Origin: Micromonospora globbae
GTDB lineage: Bacteria > Actinomycetota > Actinomycetes > Mycobacteriales > Micromonosporaceae
Assembly: GCF_003610785.1 (NCBI RefSeq)
Contig: NZ_RAQQ01000009.1
Span: forward strand, 1 to 64,000
Length of the DNA: 64,000 nucleotides
Direction: 5' to 3'
Shown: positions 55,214-63,414 of the stretch, piece by piece
Layout: each line of letters begins with the position of its first letter
Numbering within the stretch: the stretch's first letter is position 1
Position numbers and translations under genes: made by a program
Notes under the pieces: model-generated
What the model was told of the DNA's origin: nothing
The model's input: only the letters and a program-made list of their open reading frames with translations
The model's database searches: none

Positions 55214-56290
55214 CTACGCCGAGCGGAGCATCTCGGCGGCCCGCTCCGGGGCGATGTCGTTGATGAAGACGCCCATGCCGGATTCCGAACCGGCCAGGTA
55301 CTTCAGCTTGTCCTTCGCCCGGCGGATGCTGAACAGCTGCAGGTGCAGGTGGCCGAGGTCGCGGTCGATCCGCACCGGCGCCTGGTGCCACGCCGCGATG
55401 TAGGGCATCGGCATGTCGAAGAGCGCGTCGAAGCGGCGCAGCACGTCCAGGTACAGCGGCGCGAACGCGTCCCGCTCGGCGTCGTCGAGCGCCGGGATGT
55501 CCGGCACCGGCCGGTGCGGGGCAACGTGCACCTCGAACGGCCAGCGGGCGGCCGCCGGGACGTACGCCGTCCAGTGCGCGTTGGACGCGACCACCCGCTC
55601 GCCGGCGGCGCGTTCCGCGGCGAGCACGTCGGCGTAGAGGTTGCCGCCGAGGGTGCGCTCGGCGTACCGGCGCGCGGCCGCGAGCATCGACCGGGTCCGC
55701 GGGGTGACGAACGGGTACGCGTAGATCTGGCCGTGCGGGTGGTGCAGTGTCACGCCGATCTCGACGCCCCGGTTCTCGAAGCAGAACACCTGCTCCACGC
55801 CGGGCAGCCCACCGAGCGCCACGGTCCGGTCGGCGAGCGCGTCGAGCACGGTACGCACCCGGGTGGGGGAGAGGCTCGCGAACGAGGCGTTGTGGTCGGA
55901 GGTGAAGCAGACCACCTCGCAGCGGCCGACCCCGGGCCGCAGCGGCGTGAACGGGGTGACCTCGCCGGGCGCGTCGACCACGTGGCCGCTCAGCGACGGG
56001 AACCGGTTCTCGAAGACCACCACGTCGTAGTCGGGGGCGGGGATCTCGGTGAGCCGGTCGCCGACGGACGGGTCGAGCGGGCACTCGTCCGGCGGGGGCA
56101 GGAAGGTGCGGGTCTGCCGGTGTACGGCCACCGCCACCCACTCCTCGGTCAGCGGGTCGTAGCGCAGTTGGGACGCGGGCGGCAGGGACGGCAGCTCCCG
56201 CCGGTCCGGCTGGTCCCGGACGGCGTCGTCCCGTTCGTCGAAGTAGATCAGTTCCCGGCCGTCGGCCAGCCGGATCGCGGTGCGCTTCAC
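55214..56290 (-). CDS. galT: Galactose-1-phosphate uridylyltransferase
   Basis: GalT exchanges UMP between UDP-glucose and galactose-1-phosphate in the Leloir pathway. The 358-residue protein has the active-site LHHPHGQIYAYP (nucleophilic His in HPH), FENRFPSLSG, and late HLHLQLF in the second half. The GTG at 56290 overlaps the stop of the DeoR regulator gene (GTGA), so the two form one operon. No galK or galE is in this window; the terminator at 55122-55149 ends the unit. Confidence 0.92.
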   Translation of the reverse strand: MKRTAIRLADGRELIYFDERDDAVRDQPDRRELPSLPPASQLRYDPLTEEWVAVAVHRQTRTFLPPPDECPLDPSVGDRLTEIPAPDYDVVVFENRFPSLSGHVVDAPGEVTPFTPLRPGVGRCEVVCFTSDHNASFASLSPTRVRTVLDALADRTVALGGLPGVEQVFCFENRGVEIGVTLHHPHGQIYAYPFVTPRTRSMLAAARRYAERTLGGNLYADVLAAERAAGERVVASNAHWTAYVPAAARWPFEVHVAPHRPVPDIPALDDAERDAFAPLYLDVLRRFDALFDMPMPYIAAWHQAPVRIDRDLGHLHLQLFSIRRAKDKLKYLAGSESGMGVFINDIAPERAAEMLRSA

Positions 56291-57093
56291 TCCGCAGCCC
56301 CTCCACTCGGCGGCGTGCCCGTCGCCGTCACGGTCACCAGTTCCCCCACACGCTCGCCGAGTACCCGCCGCGCCTCGCCCGGCAACCCGTCGTCGCTGAT
56401 CAGCACGTGCGCGGCGGACAGCTCGACGATCGACGAGATGCCGACGGTGCCCCACTTGGTGTGGTCGGCGAGCACCACGAGCCGGTCCGCGGCCGCGACG
56501 AGGGCCCGGTCGGTCTCCGCCTCCATGAGGTTGGGGGTGGTGAACCCGGCCCGCTCGCTGATGCCGTGCACGCCGAGGAAGAGCAGGTCCAGGTGGAGCG
56601 TCCGGATGGCGCCGACGGCGAGCGGCCCGACGAGCGCGTCGGACGGCGTCCGGACGCCGCCGGTGAGCACCACCGTCTGGTCCGACCGGCCACCGGCGTG
56701 CAGGATCTCGGCCACCGGCAGCGAGTTGGTCACCACGGTCAGCCCGGGCACGTCCACCAGCCGGCGGGCGAGTTCGGCCGTCGTGGTGCCGGCCGAGAGG
56801 GCGACCGCCGCGCCGGGCCGCACGAGCTGGGCCGCCCGGGCGGCGATGGCCGCCTTCTCGGCGGGCTGCCGGACGGACTTCGCCCGGAAGCCGGGTTCGT
56901 CGGTCGATCCGGGGCCGGTGATGGTCGCGCCGCCGTGCACCTTGGCCAGCACGCCGCGCTCGTGCAGCGTCTCCAGGTCGCGCCGGATGGTCATGTCCGA
57001 GACGCCGAACTCGGCGGCCAGCTCGCTGACGCGCACGCCGCCCGTCGCCCGGACCCGCTCCAGGATGGCCGCCTGCCGCTGCTGGGCCAGCAT
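56287..57093 (-). CDS. DeoR/GlpR family sugar-responsive repressor
   Basis: The 268-residue regulator has a DeoR helix-turn-helix (about 5-58: ILERVRATGGVRVSELAAEF, then VSDMTIRRDLETLHERG) and the DeoR sensor domain (AGTTTAELARRL, TNSLPVAEIL, LTGGVRTPSDALVGPLA, DHTKWG) that binds sugar phosphates. Being co-transcribed with galT it probably represses this operon until galactose metabolites appear. The ATG at 57093 is chosen because GGAGG lies seven bases before it; a GTG at 57099 is too close. Confidence 0.9.
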   Translation of the reverse strand: MLAQQRQAAILERVRATGGVRVSELAAEFGVSDMTIRRDLETLHERGVLAKVHGGATITGPGSTDEPGFRAKSVRQPAEKAAIAARAAQLVRPGAAVALSAGTTTAELARRLVDVPGLTVVTNSLPVAEILHAGGRSDQTVVLTGGVRTPSDALVGPLAVGAIRTLHLDLLFLGVHGISERAGFTTPNLMEAETDRALVAAADRLVVLADHTKWGTVGISSIVELSAAHVLISDDGLPGEARRVLGERVGELVTVTATGTPPSGGAAE

Positions 57094-57135
57094 CGCCACA
57101 CCTCCGGGCCGCTCGGGTACTCACGTGGTCAAACG

Positions 57136-57158
57136 TGTTCCAACAAGAATGAACATTA
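57136..57158 (-). promoter_or_regulatory. Candidate DeoR operator and -10 box for the galT operon
   Basis: TGTTC (57136-57140) and GAACA (57151-57155) form an inverted repeat around CAACAAGAAT. On the minus strand TAATGT (57153-57158) is a good -10 box, so the operator would cover the transcription start near 57146. AT-rich composition stands out from the surroundings. Confidence 0.5.
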
Positions 57159-57199
57159 GCGCGTGCCCGGAAGCCAGGGAAGGAAAGGGGTGGTCACCG

Positions 57200-57225
57200 C
57201 CCGGCCCGTTTCGTAGCGGGCCGGG
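57200..57225 (-). terminator. Terminator after the sulfurylase-like/APS kinase gene
   Basis: CCCGGCCCG (57200-57208) pairs with CGGGCCGGG (57217-57225), loop TTTCGTAG; it lies 22 bp after the stop of the minus-strand gene. Confidence 0.65.
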
Positions 57226-57247
57226 GCGTGAGTGGGTGCGCCGCCGG

Positions 57248-58777
57248 TCAGACGGAGGGGAGCTTCGGCTCGACCCAGCCGGTCTCGGTGAGGTGGTGCA
57301 GCACCGCCTCGACCGCCTCGTCCACCGTGAGGTCGCTGGTGTCCACCACCAGGTCGGCGTCGGTCGGCTCCTCGTACGGGTCGTCGATGCCCGTCATCCC
57401 GGTGATCAGGCCGGCACGCGCGCGGGCGTACAGGCCCTTGCGGTCACGCCGCTCGCAGACCTCCAGCGGGGTCGCCACGTGCACGAGCAGGAATCCGGCC
57501 CCGGCGGCCAGCGCCATCTCCTTGGCGGTCGCCCGGGCCGCCGCGTACGGGGCGATCGGGCAGCAGATGGCGACCCCCCGGTGCCGCGCGATCTCGGCGG
57601 CCACCCAGCCGATCCGCCGGACGTTCATGTCTCGGTCGGCCTTGCTGAAGCCGAGCCCAGCCGAGAGTTCCCGCCGCACCACGTCGCCGTCGAGCAGCGT
57701 GACCGTCCGCTCCCCGCCCTCGCGCAGCGCGTCCGACACGCCCCGCGCGATGGTCGACTTCCCGGAGCCGGAGAGCCCGGTCAGGAAGACCACGAGCCCG
57801 CGGTGCCGGCGCGGCGGGCGGGCCCGGGCCAGTTCCCGGGCGACCGCCGGCGGGGTGTGCCACTCGGGCAGCGGGAAGCCCCGGTCCAGCAGGTCGTCGA
57901 TCTCCTCCTGGGTCAGCGCGAGGCGCCGGTTGCGCGGCGGGATGTCCTCCCGCCAGCGCCACTGCCCGTCCCGGTTGTCGTACGCGAGCTCGCGGGGCAC
58001 CAGCACCCGCAGCCCGGCGCCGGAGAGCATCTCGCCGGTGGAGAGCAGATGGGTGACGCCGTACGCGGCCGAGACCCGGGCCCGCAGCAACGCGTCGCTG
58101 ATCTCGTCGGGGCGCCGGGAGAGGGGCACCGCCACGAGGGTGGCCGGCGGCATCCGGTCCCGGGCGGCGAACACGGCGCGCACCAGCGACTCGGGCGGAA
58201 GACCGCCGCCGGCGTCCTCGCCCACCGGGATGAGGACGAGCAGGTGGGCGCCGAGGGTGCGGGCCGCGTGCGCGATCTGCGCGAGCTGCGGCCGGTGCAG
58301 CGGACGGTCGGCGATGACCCCGAGCACCCGGCCCGGAGGCAGCAGCGCGCGTACCTCCTCGGGGCTGCGGCGCAGGCGCCGGAACGGCCCGTGGCCTCCG
58401 TCGCCCAGCCGGCGCACGGTGCCGCCCACCCCCGCGACGCCGTCGCGCACCGGCCACACGTCGGCCACGTCGAGCGCCGCCATGGGAGCGCCCTCGCCGT
58501 CGGTGAGCACCAGCGCGCGGCGCGCCGGGTCGCGCGGGTCGAGCACCCGGGCGAGGGCCGTCGGCACCTGGAGGGTCACCGCGACCTGCCACGGCGTGCC
58601 GTCGGCGAGCCGGGCACGGCGGCTGACCGACACCAGGTCGGCCCGGGTCATGAAGCCGGTCAGGGGGGCGTACGCCCCGATCAGCAGCAGCTCCAGATCG
58701 GCCAGTTCCTCCGGGCGCGGCGTGTATGCCGGCGCGTCGCGGAGCACCTCGTCGGGCAGCACCCACCCGTTGCTCAT
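57248..58777 (-). CDS. APS kinase fused to a degenerate ATP-sulfurylase domain
   Basis: The C-terminal domain (about 325-509) is an adenylylsulfate kinase (CysC) that makes PAPS: Walker A GLSGSGKST, LLDGDVVRRELSAGLGFSKA, NVRRIGWVAAEIARHRG, VCERRDRKGLYARARAG. The N-terminal 320 residues follow the layout of ATP sulfurylase (PUA-like part then catalytic part), but the QxRNPxHRAHE motif reads IADRPLHRPQ and the GRDHAG motif reads STGEMLSG, so sulfurylase activity is doubtful. No cysND or other sulfate genes are nearby. The ATG at 58777 begins MSNGWVLPDE after CGAGGTGGGGG. Confidence 0.85.
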   Translation of the reverse strand: MSNGWVLPDEVLRDAPAYTPRPEELADLELLLIGAYAPLTGFMTRADLVSVSRRARLADGTPWQVAVTLQVPTALARVLDPRDPARRALVLTDGEGAPMAALDVADVWPVRDGVAGVGGTVRRLGDGGHGPFRRLRRSPEEVRALLPPGRVLGVIADRPLHRPQLAQIAHAARTLGAHLLVLIPVGEDAGGGLPPESLVRAVFAARDRMPPATLVAVPLSRRPDEISDALLRARVSAAYGVTHLLSTGEMLSGAGLRVLVPRELAYDNRDGQWRWREDIPPRNRRLALTQEEIDDLLDRGFPLPEWHTPPAVARELARARPPRRHRGLVVFLTGLSGSGKSTIARGVSDALREGGERTVTLLDGDVVRRELSAGLGFSKADRDMNVRRIGWVAAEIARHRGVAICCPIAPYAAARATAKEMALAAGAGFLLVHVATPLEVCERRDRKGLYARARAGLITGMTGIDDPYEEPTDADLVVDTSDLTVDEAVEAVLHHLTETGWVEPKLPSV

Positions 58778-58891
58778 CACACCCCCACCTCGCTGGCCGG
58801 CCCACAGTTTCTCAACAGACCGGCGATCGGTCGAGAGTGCCACTCCACCCGGGCGCCCGCCCGCCGACCGGCGTTCCCCGGATGGGCGCGA

Positions 58892-60445
58892 TCAGCCGCC
58901 CCGCCGCCCCGACGTCAGGAACGCGGCCAGGCCGACCGGCACGCGCTGGCGTACGGCCCGGCGCAGCCGGGGGAAGAACGCGTTCTCGTCCAGCAGCCGT
59001 GGCGGCGCGCCGTCGGCGGCGCACCGCACCAGTAGCGGGAGGGGGACGTCCCGCACCCAGCCCGCGCTGTTCACCCGCACCTTGAGCCGCCAGGTTCCGG
59101 CCGTACGGCCGCCGTTGACCGTCCGGAAGTCGACGGCGACCGCCGCCCGGTAGACGGCGTGGCTCGTCCCGTGCGGCCCCGCCACCCGCTCGCTCGTCGT
59201 GTCCGCCGGCAGGAAGACCTCGTCGTTGGAGCCCTGGCGGCGGGCGACGACGTCCAGCCGGCCGCGATCGAGGGCCGCCGTCACGTCGCGCAGGTCCGGG
59301 GGCACGTCCTCCACGGGCAGCACCAGCAGGTCCCGGTCGTCGCTGCGGCGGACGGCGACCGGTCGCCCGTCGGACTCCAACCAGCCCGCGACGGTCAGGT
59401 TCAGGGTCGCGCCGTCCAGCGCGCACCGCTCGACCCGGGCGGCGGCGGTGGTAGCCGCCTCCCAGCCGGCGAAGCGGCGCAGGTCGGCCATCCGGCCGCC
59501 CTCGGCGAAGTGGGCGACGACGCGGTACGTCGGCGGCAGCCCGGCGGCCACGCCCGGGCCGAACCGCTCCCGGAGGATGTCCCGAATCTCCGCGGCGACC
59601 TGCTCGATCCATTCCGGGGGCGCGTCCAGCATCCGCCGGCCGCGCAGCCGGTCGAGCATCTGGTGGCGCAGCCAGCGGCGGTACAGCCGATCCCGCAGCG
59701 GGCCGGGCTCCACGTGCGCGTCGACGATGTCGAGCGACTCCCGCAGGGCGGCGTAGTACTCGGTCGGGTCCAGCAGTCGGGCGGTCACGTTCCCGCCGTT
59801 GTCCCGGCGGGTGTGGTGGTAGCAGGTGTAGTCGGACAGCACGCACGTCTTCTTCGACAGCAGGTACGCCCGGACCACCATGCGGTGGTCCTCCAGCCGC
59901 CGCGGCCACTCCTCCGGGAACCGGAGGTCGTGCTCGTCGAGGAACGCGCGGCGGAACATCTTGTGGCACGTCAGGCTGTCGATCAGCGGCGAGTTCGCGA
60001 GGGTCGCGTCGAACCGGTTGCGCCGGAACAGCTCACGGGGCACTCCCCGCCCGTGCCCCGCCATCCGGCCGATCAGCACGTCGGCGCCGTGCGTGACCGC
60101 GCAGTCGTACATCCGCTCGAGGGCCTCGTCGCCGAGCCAGTCGTCGTCGTCCACGAACATCACGTACTCGCCCCGCGAATGGGCGACCCCGACGTTGCGC
60201 GGTCGCGACGGCCACCCGGAGTTCTCGATGTGCACGACCCGGAAGTGCGGGTGGGCGGCGGCCAGTGCGTCCAGCCGGGCGGGTGTGTCGTCGGTCGACC
60301 CGTCGTCGACGAACACGGCCTCGAACTGCGCCGCCGGCATCGACTGCCGGAGCAGCGAGTCGACGAGCTTCTCCATGTGGCTGCCGCAGTTGTACGCGGG
60401 CACCACCACGCTGACCTTCGGTGACGAACTCGTTCCGCCGTTCAT
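58892..60445 (-). CDS. Family 2 glycosyltransferase
   Basis: The 517-residue protein has an N-terminal GT-A fold (about 8-230): KVSVVVPAYNCGSHMEKLVD, FVDDGSTDDTP and the metal-binding FVDDDDWLGDEAL. The C-terminal 280 residues form a separate beta-rich region found in actinobacterial homologues that may bind acceptor or partner proteins. No membrane helix is evident. The ATG at 60445 follows GGGGAGAGC. The sugar and acceptor are unknown; a cell-wall or capsular glycan is likely. Confidence 0.85.
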   Translation of the reverse strand: MNGGTSSSPKVSVVVPAYNCGSHMEKLVDSLLRQSMPAAQFEAVFVDDGSTDDTPARLDALAAAHPHFRVVHIENSGWPSRPRNVGVAHSRGEYVMFVDDDDWLGDEALERMYDCAVTHGADVLIGRMAGHGRGVPRELFRRNRFDATLANSPLIDSLTCHKMFRRAFLDEHDLRFPEEWPRRLEDHRMVVRAYLLSKKTCVLSDYTCYHHTRRDNGGNVTARLLDPTEYYAALRESLDIVDAHVEPGPLRDRLYRRWLRHQMLDRLRGRRMLDAPPEWIEQVAAEIRDILRERFGPGVAAGLPPTYRVVAHFAEGGRMADLRRFAGWEAATTAAARVERCALDGATLNLTVAGWLESDGRPVAVRRSDDRDLLVLPVEDVPPDLRDVTAALDRGRLDVVARRQGSNDEVFLPADTTSERVAGPHGTSHAVYRAAVAVDFRTVNGGRTAGTWRLKVRVNSAGWVRDVPLPLLVRCAADGAPPRLLDENAFFPRLRRAVRQRVPVGLAAFLTSGRRGG

Positions 60446-60655
60446 GCTCTCCCCGTGTTCCGTGGCGCTCGACCGCTCCGCCGAATGATGCGCCGGCACA
60501 GGTTGGATGTTTCGAGGACGCGCCCGGTTGCGCGTGTGTTCACGCCACGTTCCCGAGGGAGGGTACGCATTCGCGCCACTCCTTAGGGGGACGGTCCGGC
60601 CAGGATCAGGGGAGCACCGGGGGCGCGGCGGGCCCCGCGACGGGTCCGTGCTGCC

Positions 60656-60668
60656 TACGCTGGTCGGC
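60656..60668 (+). promoter_or_regulatory. -10 box of the ABC exporter operon at leaderless spacing
   Basis: TACGCT (60656-60661) is followed by seven bases and the GTG start at 60669. The rest of the gap 60446-60655 holds no recognisable feature. Confidence 0.5.
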
Positions 60669-61583
60669 GTGACACTGATCGCGACCGAGTCGCTGACGAA
60701 GACGTACGGCGGTGGGGTCACGGCCCTGGCCGACCTCACCGTCGCGGTCGAGCCGGGGATCGTCGGGCTGGTCGGCGCGAACGGCGCCGGCAAGTCGACC
60801 CTCATCAAGATCCTGCTCGGCCTGCTCACTCCGACCAGCGGCCGCGTACGGGTGCTGGGTCTGGACCCGACCACCGACTCGGCCGCCGTCCGTGCCCGCG
60901 TCGGCTACATGCCCGAGCACGACGCCCTCCCGCCGGACCTCACCGCCGCCGAGCTGGTCACCCACCTGGGGCGCATCAGCGGGCTGCCGCGCACCGTCGC
61001 CCGCGAGCGCGCCTCCGAGGCGCTCCGGCACGTCGGGCTCTACGAGGAGCGGTACCGCCCGGTGGGCGGTTACTCGACCGGCATGAAGCAGCGGGTGAAG
61101 CTCGCCCAGGCGCTGGTCCACGACCCCGACCTGCTCCTGCTGGACGAGCCCACCAACGGCCTCGACCCGGTCGGCCGGGACGCGATGCTCGCGCTGGTGC
61201 ACCGGATCGGCACCGAGTTCGGCATCTCCGTGCTGGTCTGCTCCCACCTGCTCGGCGAGGTGGAGCGGATCTGCGACACGCTCGTCGCCATCGACGGCGG
61301 GCGGCTGCTTCGGGCCGACCGCATCTCGGCCATGACGTCGGTCACCGACGTGCTCGCCGTCGAGGTCAGCGAGGGCACCGACGAACTCGCCGCCCGCCTC
61401 GCCGCGCTCCAGCTGCCGGTACGCCGCGACGGGCGGCTGCTGCTCGTCGAACTCGCCGACGACCACACCTACGACCTGATCCTCGGCGCGGTCGCCGAGC
61501 TGGACCTGCCGTTGCACCGGCTGGACCAGCGACGGCACCGGGTCGCCGAGCTGTTCGCCGCGAGGGAGCCCAGCCATGTCTGA
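60669..61583 (+). CDS. ABC transporter ATP-binding protein (exporter pair 1)
   Basis: The 304-residue ATPase has Walker A GANGAGKST, signature YSTGMKQRVKLAQALVHDPD, Walker B LLLLDEPTNGLDP and the H-loop VCSHLLGEVERI, as in DrrA/CcmA-type ATPases of ABC-2 exporters. The GTG at 60669 gives MTLIATESLTKTYGG and is preferred because the fold starts right after; a longer in-frame ATG start would run through the promoter. It overlaps the permease gene by 8 bp. Confidence 0.9.
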   Translation: MTLIATESLTKTYGGGVTALADLTVAVEPGIVGLVGANGAGKSTLIKILLGLLTPTSGRVRVLGLDPTTDSAAVRARVGYMPEHDALPPDLTAAELVTHLGRISGLPRTVARERASEALRHVGLYEERYRPVGGYSTGMKQRVKLAQALVHDPDLLLLDEPTNGLDPVGRDAMLALVHRIGTEFGISVLVCSHLLGEVERICDTLVAIDGGRLLRADRISAMTSVTDVLAVEVSEGTDELAARLAALQLPVRRDGRLLLVELADDHTYDLILGAVAELDLPLHRLDQRRHRVAELFAAREPSHV

Positions 61584-62457
61584 GCCGACCGGTGTCATCC
61601 ACGACATCGGCTACCAGCGCTACACCGGCCCCCGGCTGGGGCGCCGGCACGTCTTCGGCGCGCTCTACCTGCACGGGCTCCGTACGGCGTTCGGGCTGGG
61701 CCGCAGCGCCAAGGCCAAGATCTTCCCCTGGCTGGTGCTCGGCATCGTGACCGTGGTGGCCGCCGGTGTCACCGCCGTACGCAGCCAGATCGGCGAGGTG
61801 GTGATGACGTACGCGCAGTTCGCCGACAACATGAGCTGGCTCGTCATCTTCTTCGTGGCCGTGGTCGCCCCCGAGCTGGTCTCCCGCGACCTGCACAGCG
61901 GCGTGCTGCCGCTCTACTTCTCCCGCCCGCTGCCCCGCGGCGACTACGCCCTGGCCAAGCTGGCCGCGCTGGGCAGCGCGCTCTGGCTGCTGCTCGGGGC
62001 GCCGCAGCTCGTGATGTTCCTGGGCGCCGCGTTCACCACCACGGACGGGATGAGCGGTGTCTGGAACGAGCTGCTCGACCTGCTGCCCGGCCTGGTCTAC
62101 GCCGCGCTGTGGGCGGTGGTCTTCGCCTCGGTCGGGCTGCTCATCGCCTCGCTCACCGGCAAGCGGGCCTTCGCGGCCGGCGGCATCGTGGCCGTGTTCC
62201 TGATGACCGCCCCGATCGTCGGCATCCTGTCGATCATGCCGTCCCGCACGGTCAACGAGTTGGCGATGCTCGGCTCGCCCACCGCCCTGGTCCATGCCGT
62301 CGGTCGATACACCCTCGGTGACCTGCTGATACCCGGTGGGCAGACCGAAGACCAGATCGGCGGCTTCGGGCCGGTCTACGTGGCCGCCGCCGTGCTGCTG
62401 GTGGCCGGCTGCGTCGCCCTGCTGTTGATGCGATACCGGAAGGTGGCGGCCCGATGA
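61576..62457 (+). CDS. ABC-2 type permease (exporter pair 1)
   Basis: The 293-residue protein has about six transmembrane helices and a cytoplasmic N-terminus (DIGYQRYTGPRLGRRHVFGA). It overlaps the upstream ATPase by 8 bp (ATGTCTGA) and the downstream ATPase by 4 bp (ATGA), so all are translated together. Substrate unknown. Confidence 0.88.
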   Translation: MSEPTGVIHDIGYQRYTGPRLGRRHVFGALYLHGLRTAFGLGRSAKAKIFPWLVLGIVTVVAAGVTAVRSQIGEVVMTYAQFADNMSWLVIFFVAVVAPELVSRDLHSGVLPLYFSRPLPRGDYALAKLAALGSALWLLLGAPQLVMFLGAAFTTTDGMSGVWNELLDLLPGLVYAALWAVVFASVGLLIASLTGKRAFAAGGIVAVFLMTAPIVGILSIMPSRTVNELAMLGSPTALVHAVGRYTLGDLLIPGGQTEDQIGGFGPVYVAAAVLLVAGCVALLLMRYRKVAAR

Positions 62458-63407
62458 CCACGATCAGCGCGGATCCGGCGGCCCCGGCCACCCCCGCCTC
62501 CACCCTCGACCTGGCCGGCGTCTCCCGCTGGTACGGCAACGTGGTGGCCGTCAACAACGTGAGCATGAGCCTCGGCCCGGGCGTGACCGGGCTGCTCGGG
62601 CCCAACGGCGCGGGCAAGACGACGCTGCTGCACATGATGGCCGGCTTCCTCGCGCCGTCCCGCGGCACGGTCACCCTCGACGGGTCGCCCACCTGGCGCA
62701 ACCCGGACGTCTACCGCCGGTTGGGGCTGGTCAGCGAGCGGGAGGCCGTCCACACGTTCCTCACCGCGTACGAGTTCGTGCTGGCCAGCGCGAAGCTGCA
62801 CCGGCTGCCGGACCCGCGCGAGGCGGCGCGCCGCGCGATCGCCCTGGTCGAGATGGAGGGCGCGCAGGACCGGCGGATCGGGACGTACTCCAAGGGCATG
62901 CGGCAGCGGACCCGGGTGGCCGCGGCGCTGGTGCACGACCCGCAGGTGCTGCTGCTCGACGAGCCGTTCAACGGCATGGACCCGCGCCAGCGGCTGCACA
63001 TGATGGACCTGCTGCACCGCCTCGGCGCGGCGGGCCGGACGATCCTCTTCAGCTCGCACATCCTCGAGGAGGTCGAGCAGATCTCCGGCACCGTCCAGGT
63101 GATGGTCGCCGGCCGGCTCGCGGCCTCCGGCGACTTCCGTACCATCCGGCGGCTGATGACCAACCGCCCGCACGTCTTCGCGGTCCGCTCGACCGACGAC
63201 CGCGCGCTGGCCGTCGCGCTGATGGCCGAGGCCTCGGTGACGGGGGTGGAGCTGGGCCGCGCCGGGCTGACCGTGCGGGCCGGCGACTACGGCGCCTTCA
63301 CCCGGGCCCTGCCGCGGATCGCCCTCGCACAGGGCATCCGGGTCCGGCAGCTGGTGCCCGAGGACGAGTCCCTGGAGAGCGTCTTCTCCTACCTGGTGGA
63401 GGCCTGA
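62454..63407 (+). CDS. ABC transporter ATP-binding protein (exporter pair 2)
   Basis: The 317-residue ATPase has Walker A GPNGAGKTT, signature YSKGMRQRTRVAAALVHDPQ, Walker B LLLDEPFNGMDP and H-loop FSSHILEEVEQI. It differs clearly from the first ATPase, suggesting a heteromeric exporter or two exporters with shared regulation. The ATG at 62454 overlaps the previous stop. Confidence 0.9.
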   Translation: MTTISADPAAPATPASTLDLAGVSRWYGNVVAVNNVSMSLGPGVTGLLGPNGAGKTTLLHMMAGFLAPSRGTVTLDGSPTWRNPDVYRRLGLVSEREAVHTFLTAYEFVLASAKLHRLPDPREAARRAIALVEMEGAQDRRIGTYSKGMRQRTRVAAALVHDPQVLLLDEPFNGMDPRQRLHMMDLLHRLGAAGRTILFSSHILEEVEQISGTVQVMVAGRLAASGDFRTIRRLMTNRPHVFAVRSTDDRALAVALMAEASVTGVELGRAGLTVRAGDYGAFTRALPRIALAQGIRVRQLVPEDESLESVFSYLVEA

Positions 63408-63414
63408 GGCTGAG

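Noticed and set aside
54984..56306. 440-codon frame overlapping galT
   Set aside because: Out of frame with the clear galT motifs; composition is Arg/Ala/Gly-rich shadow.
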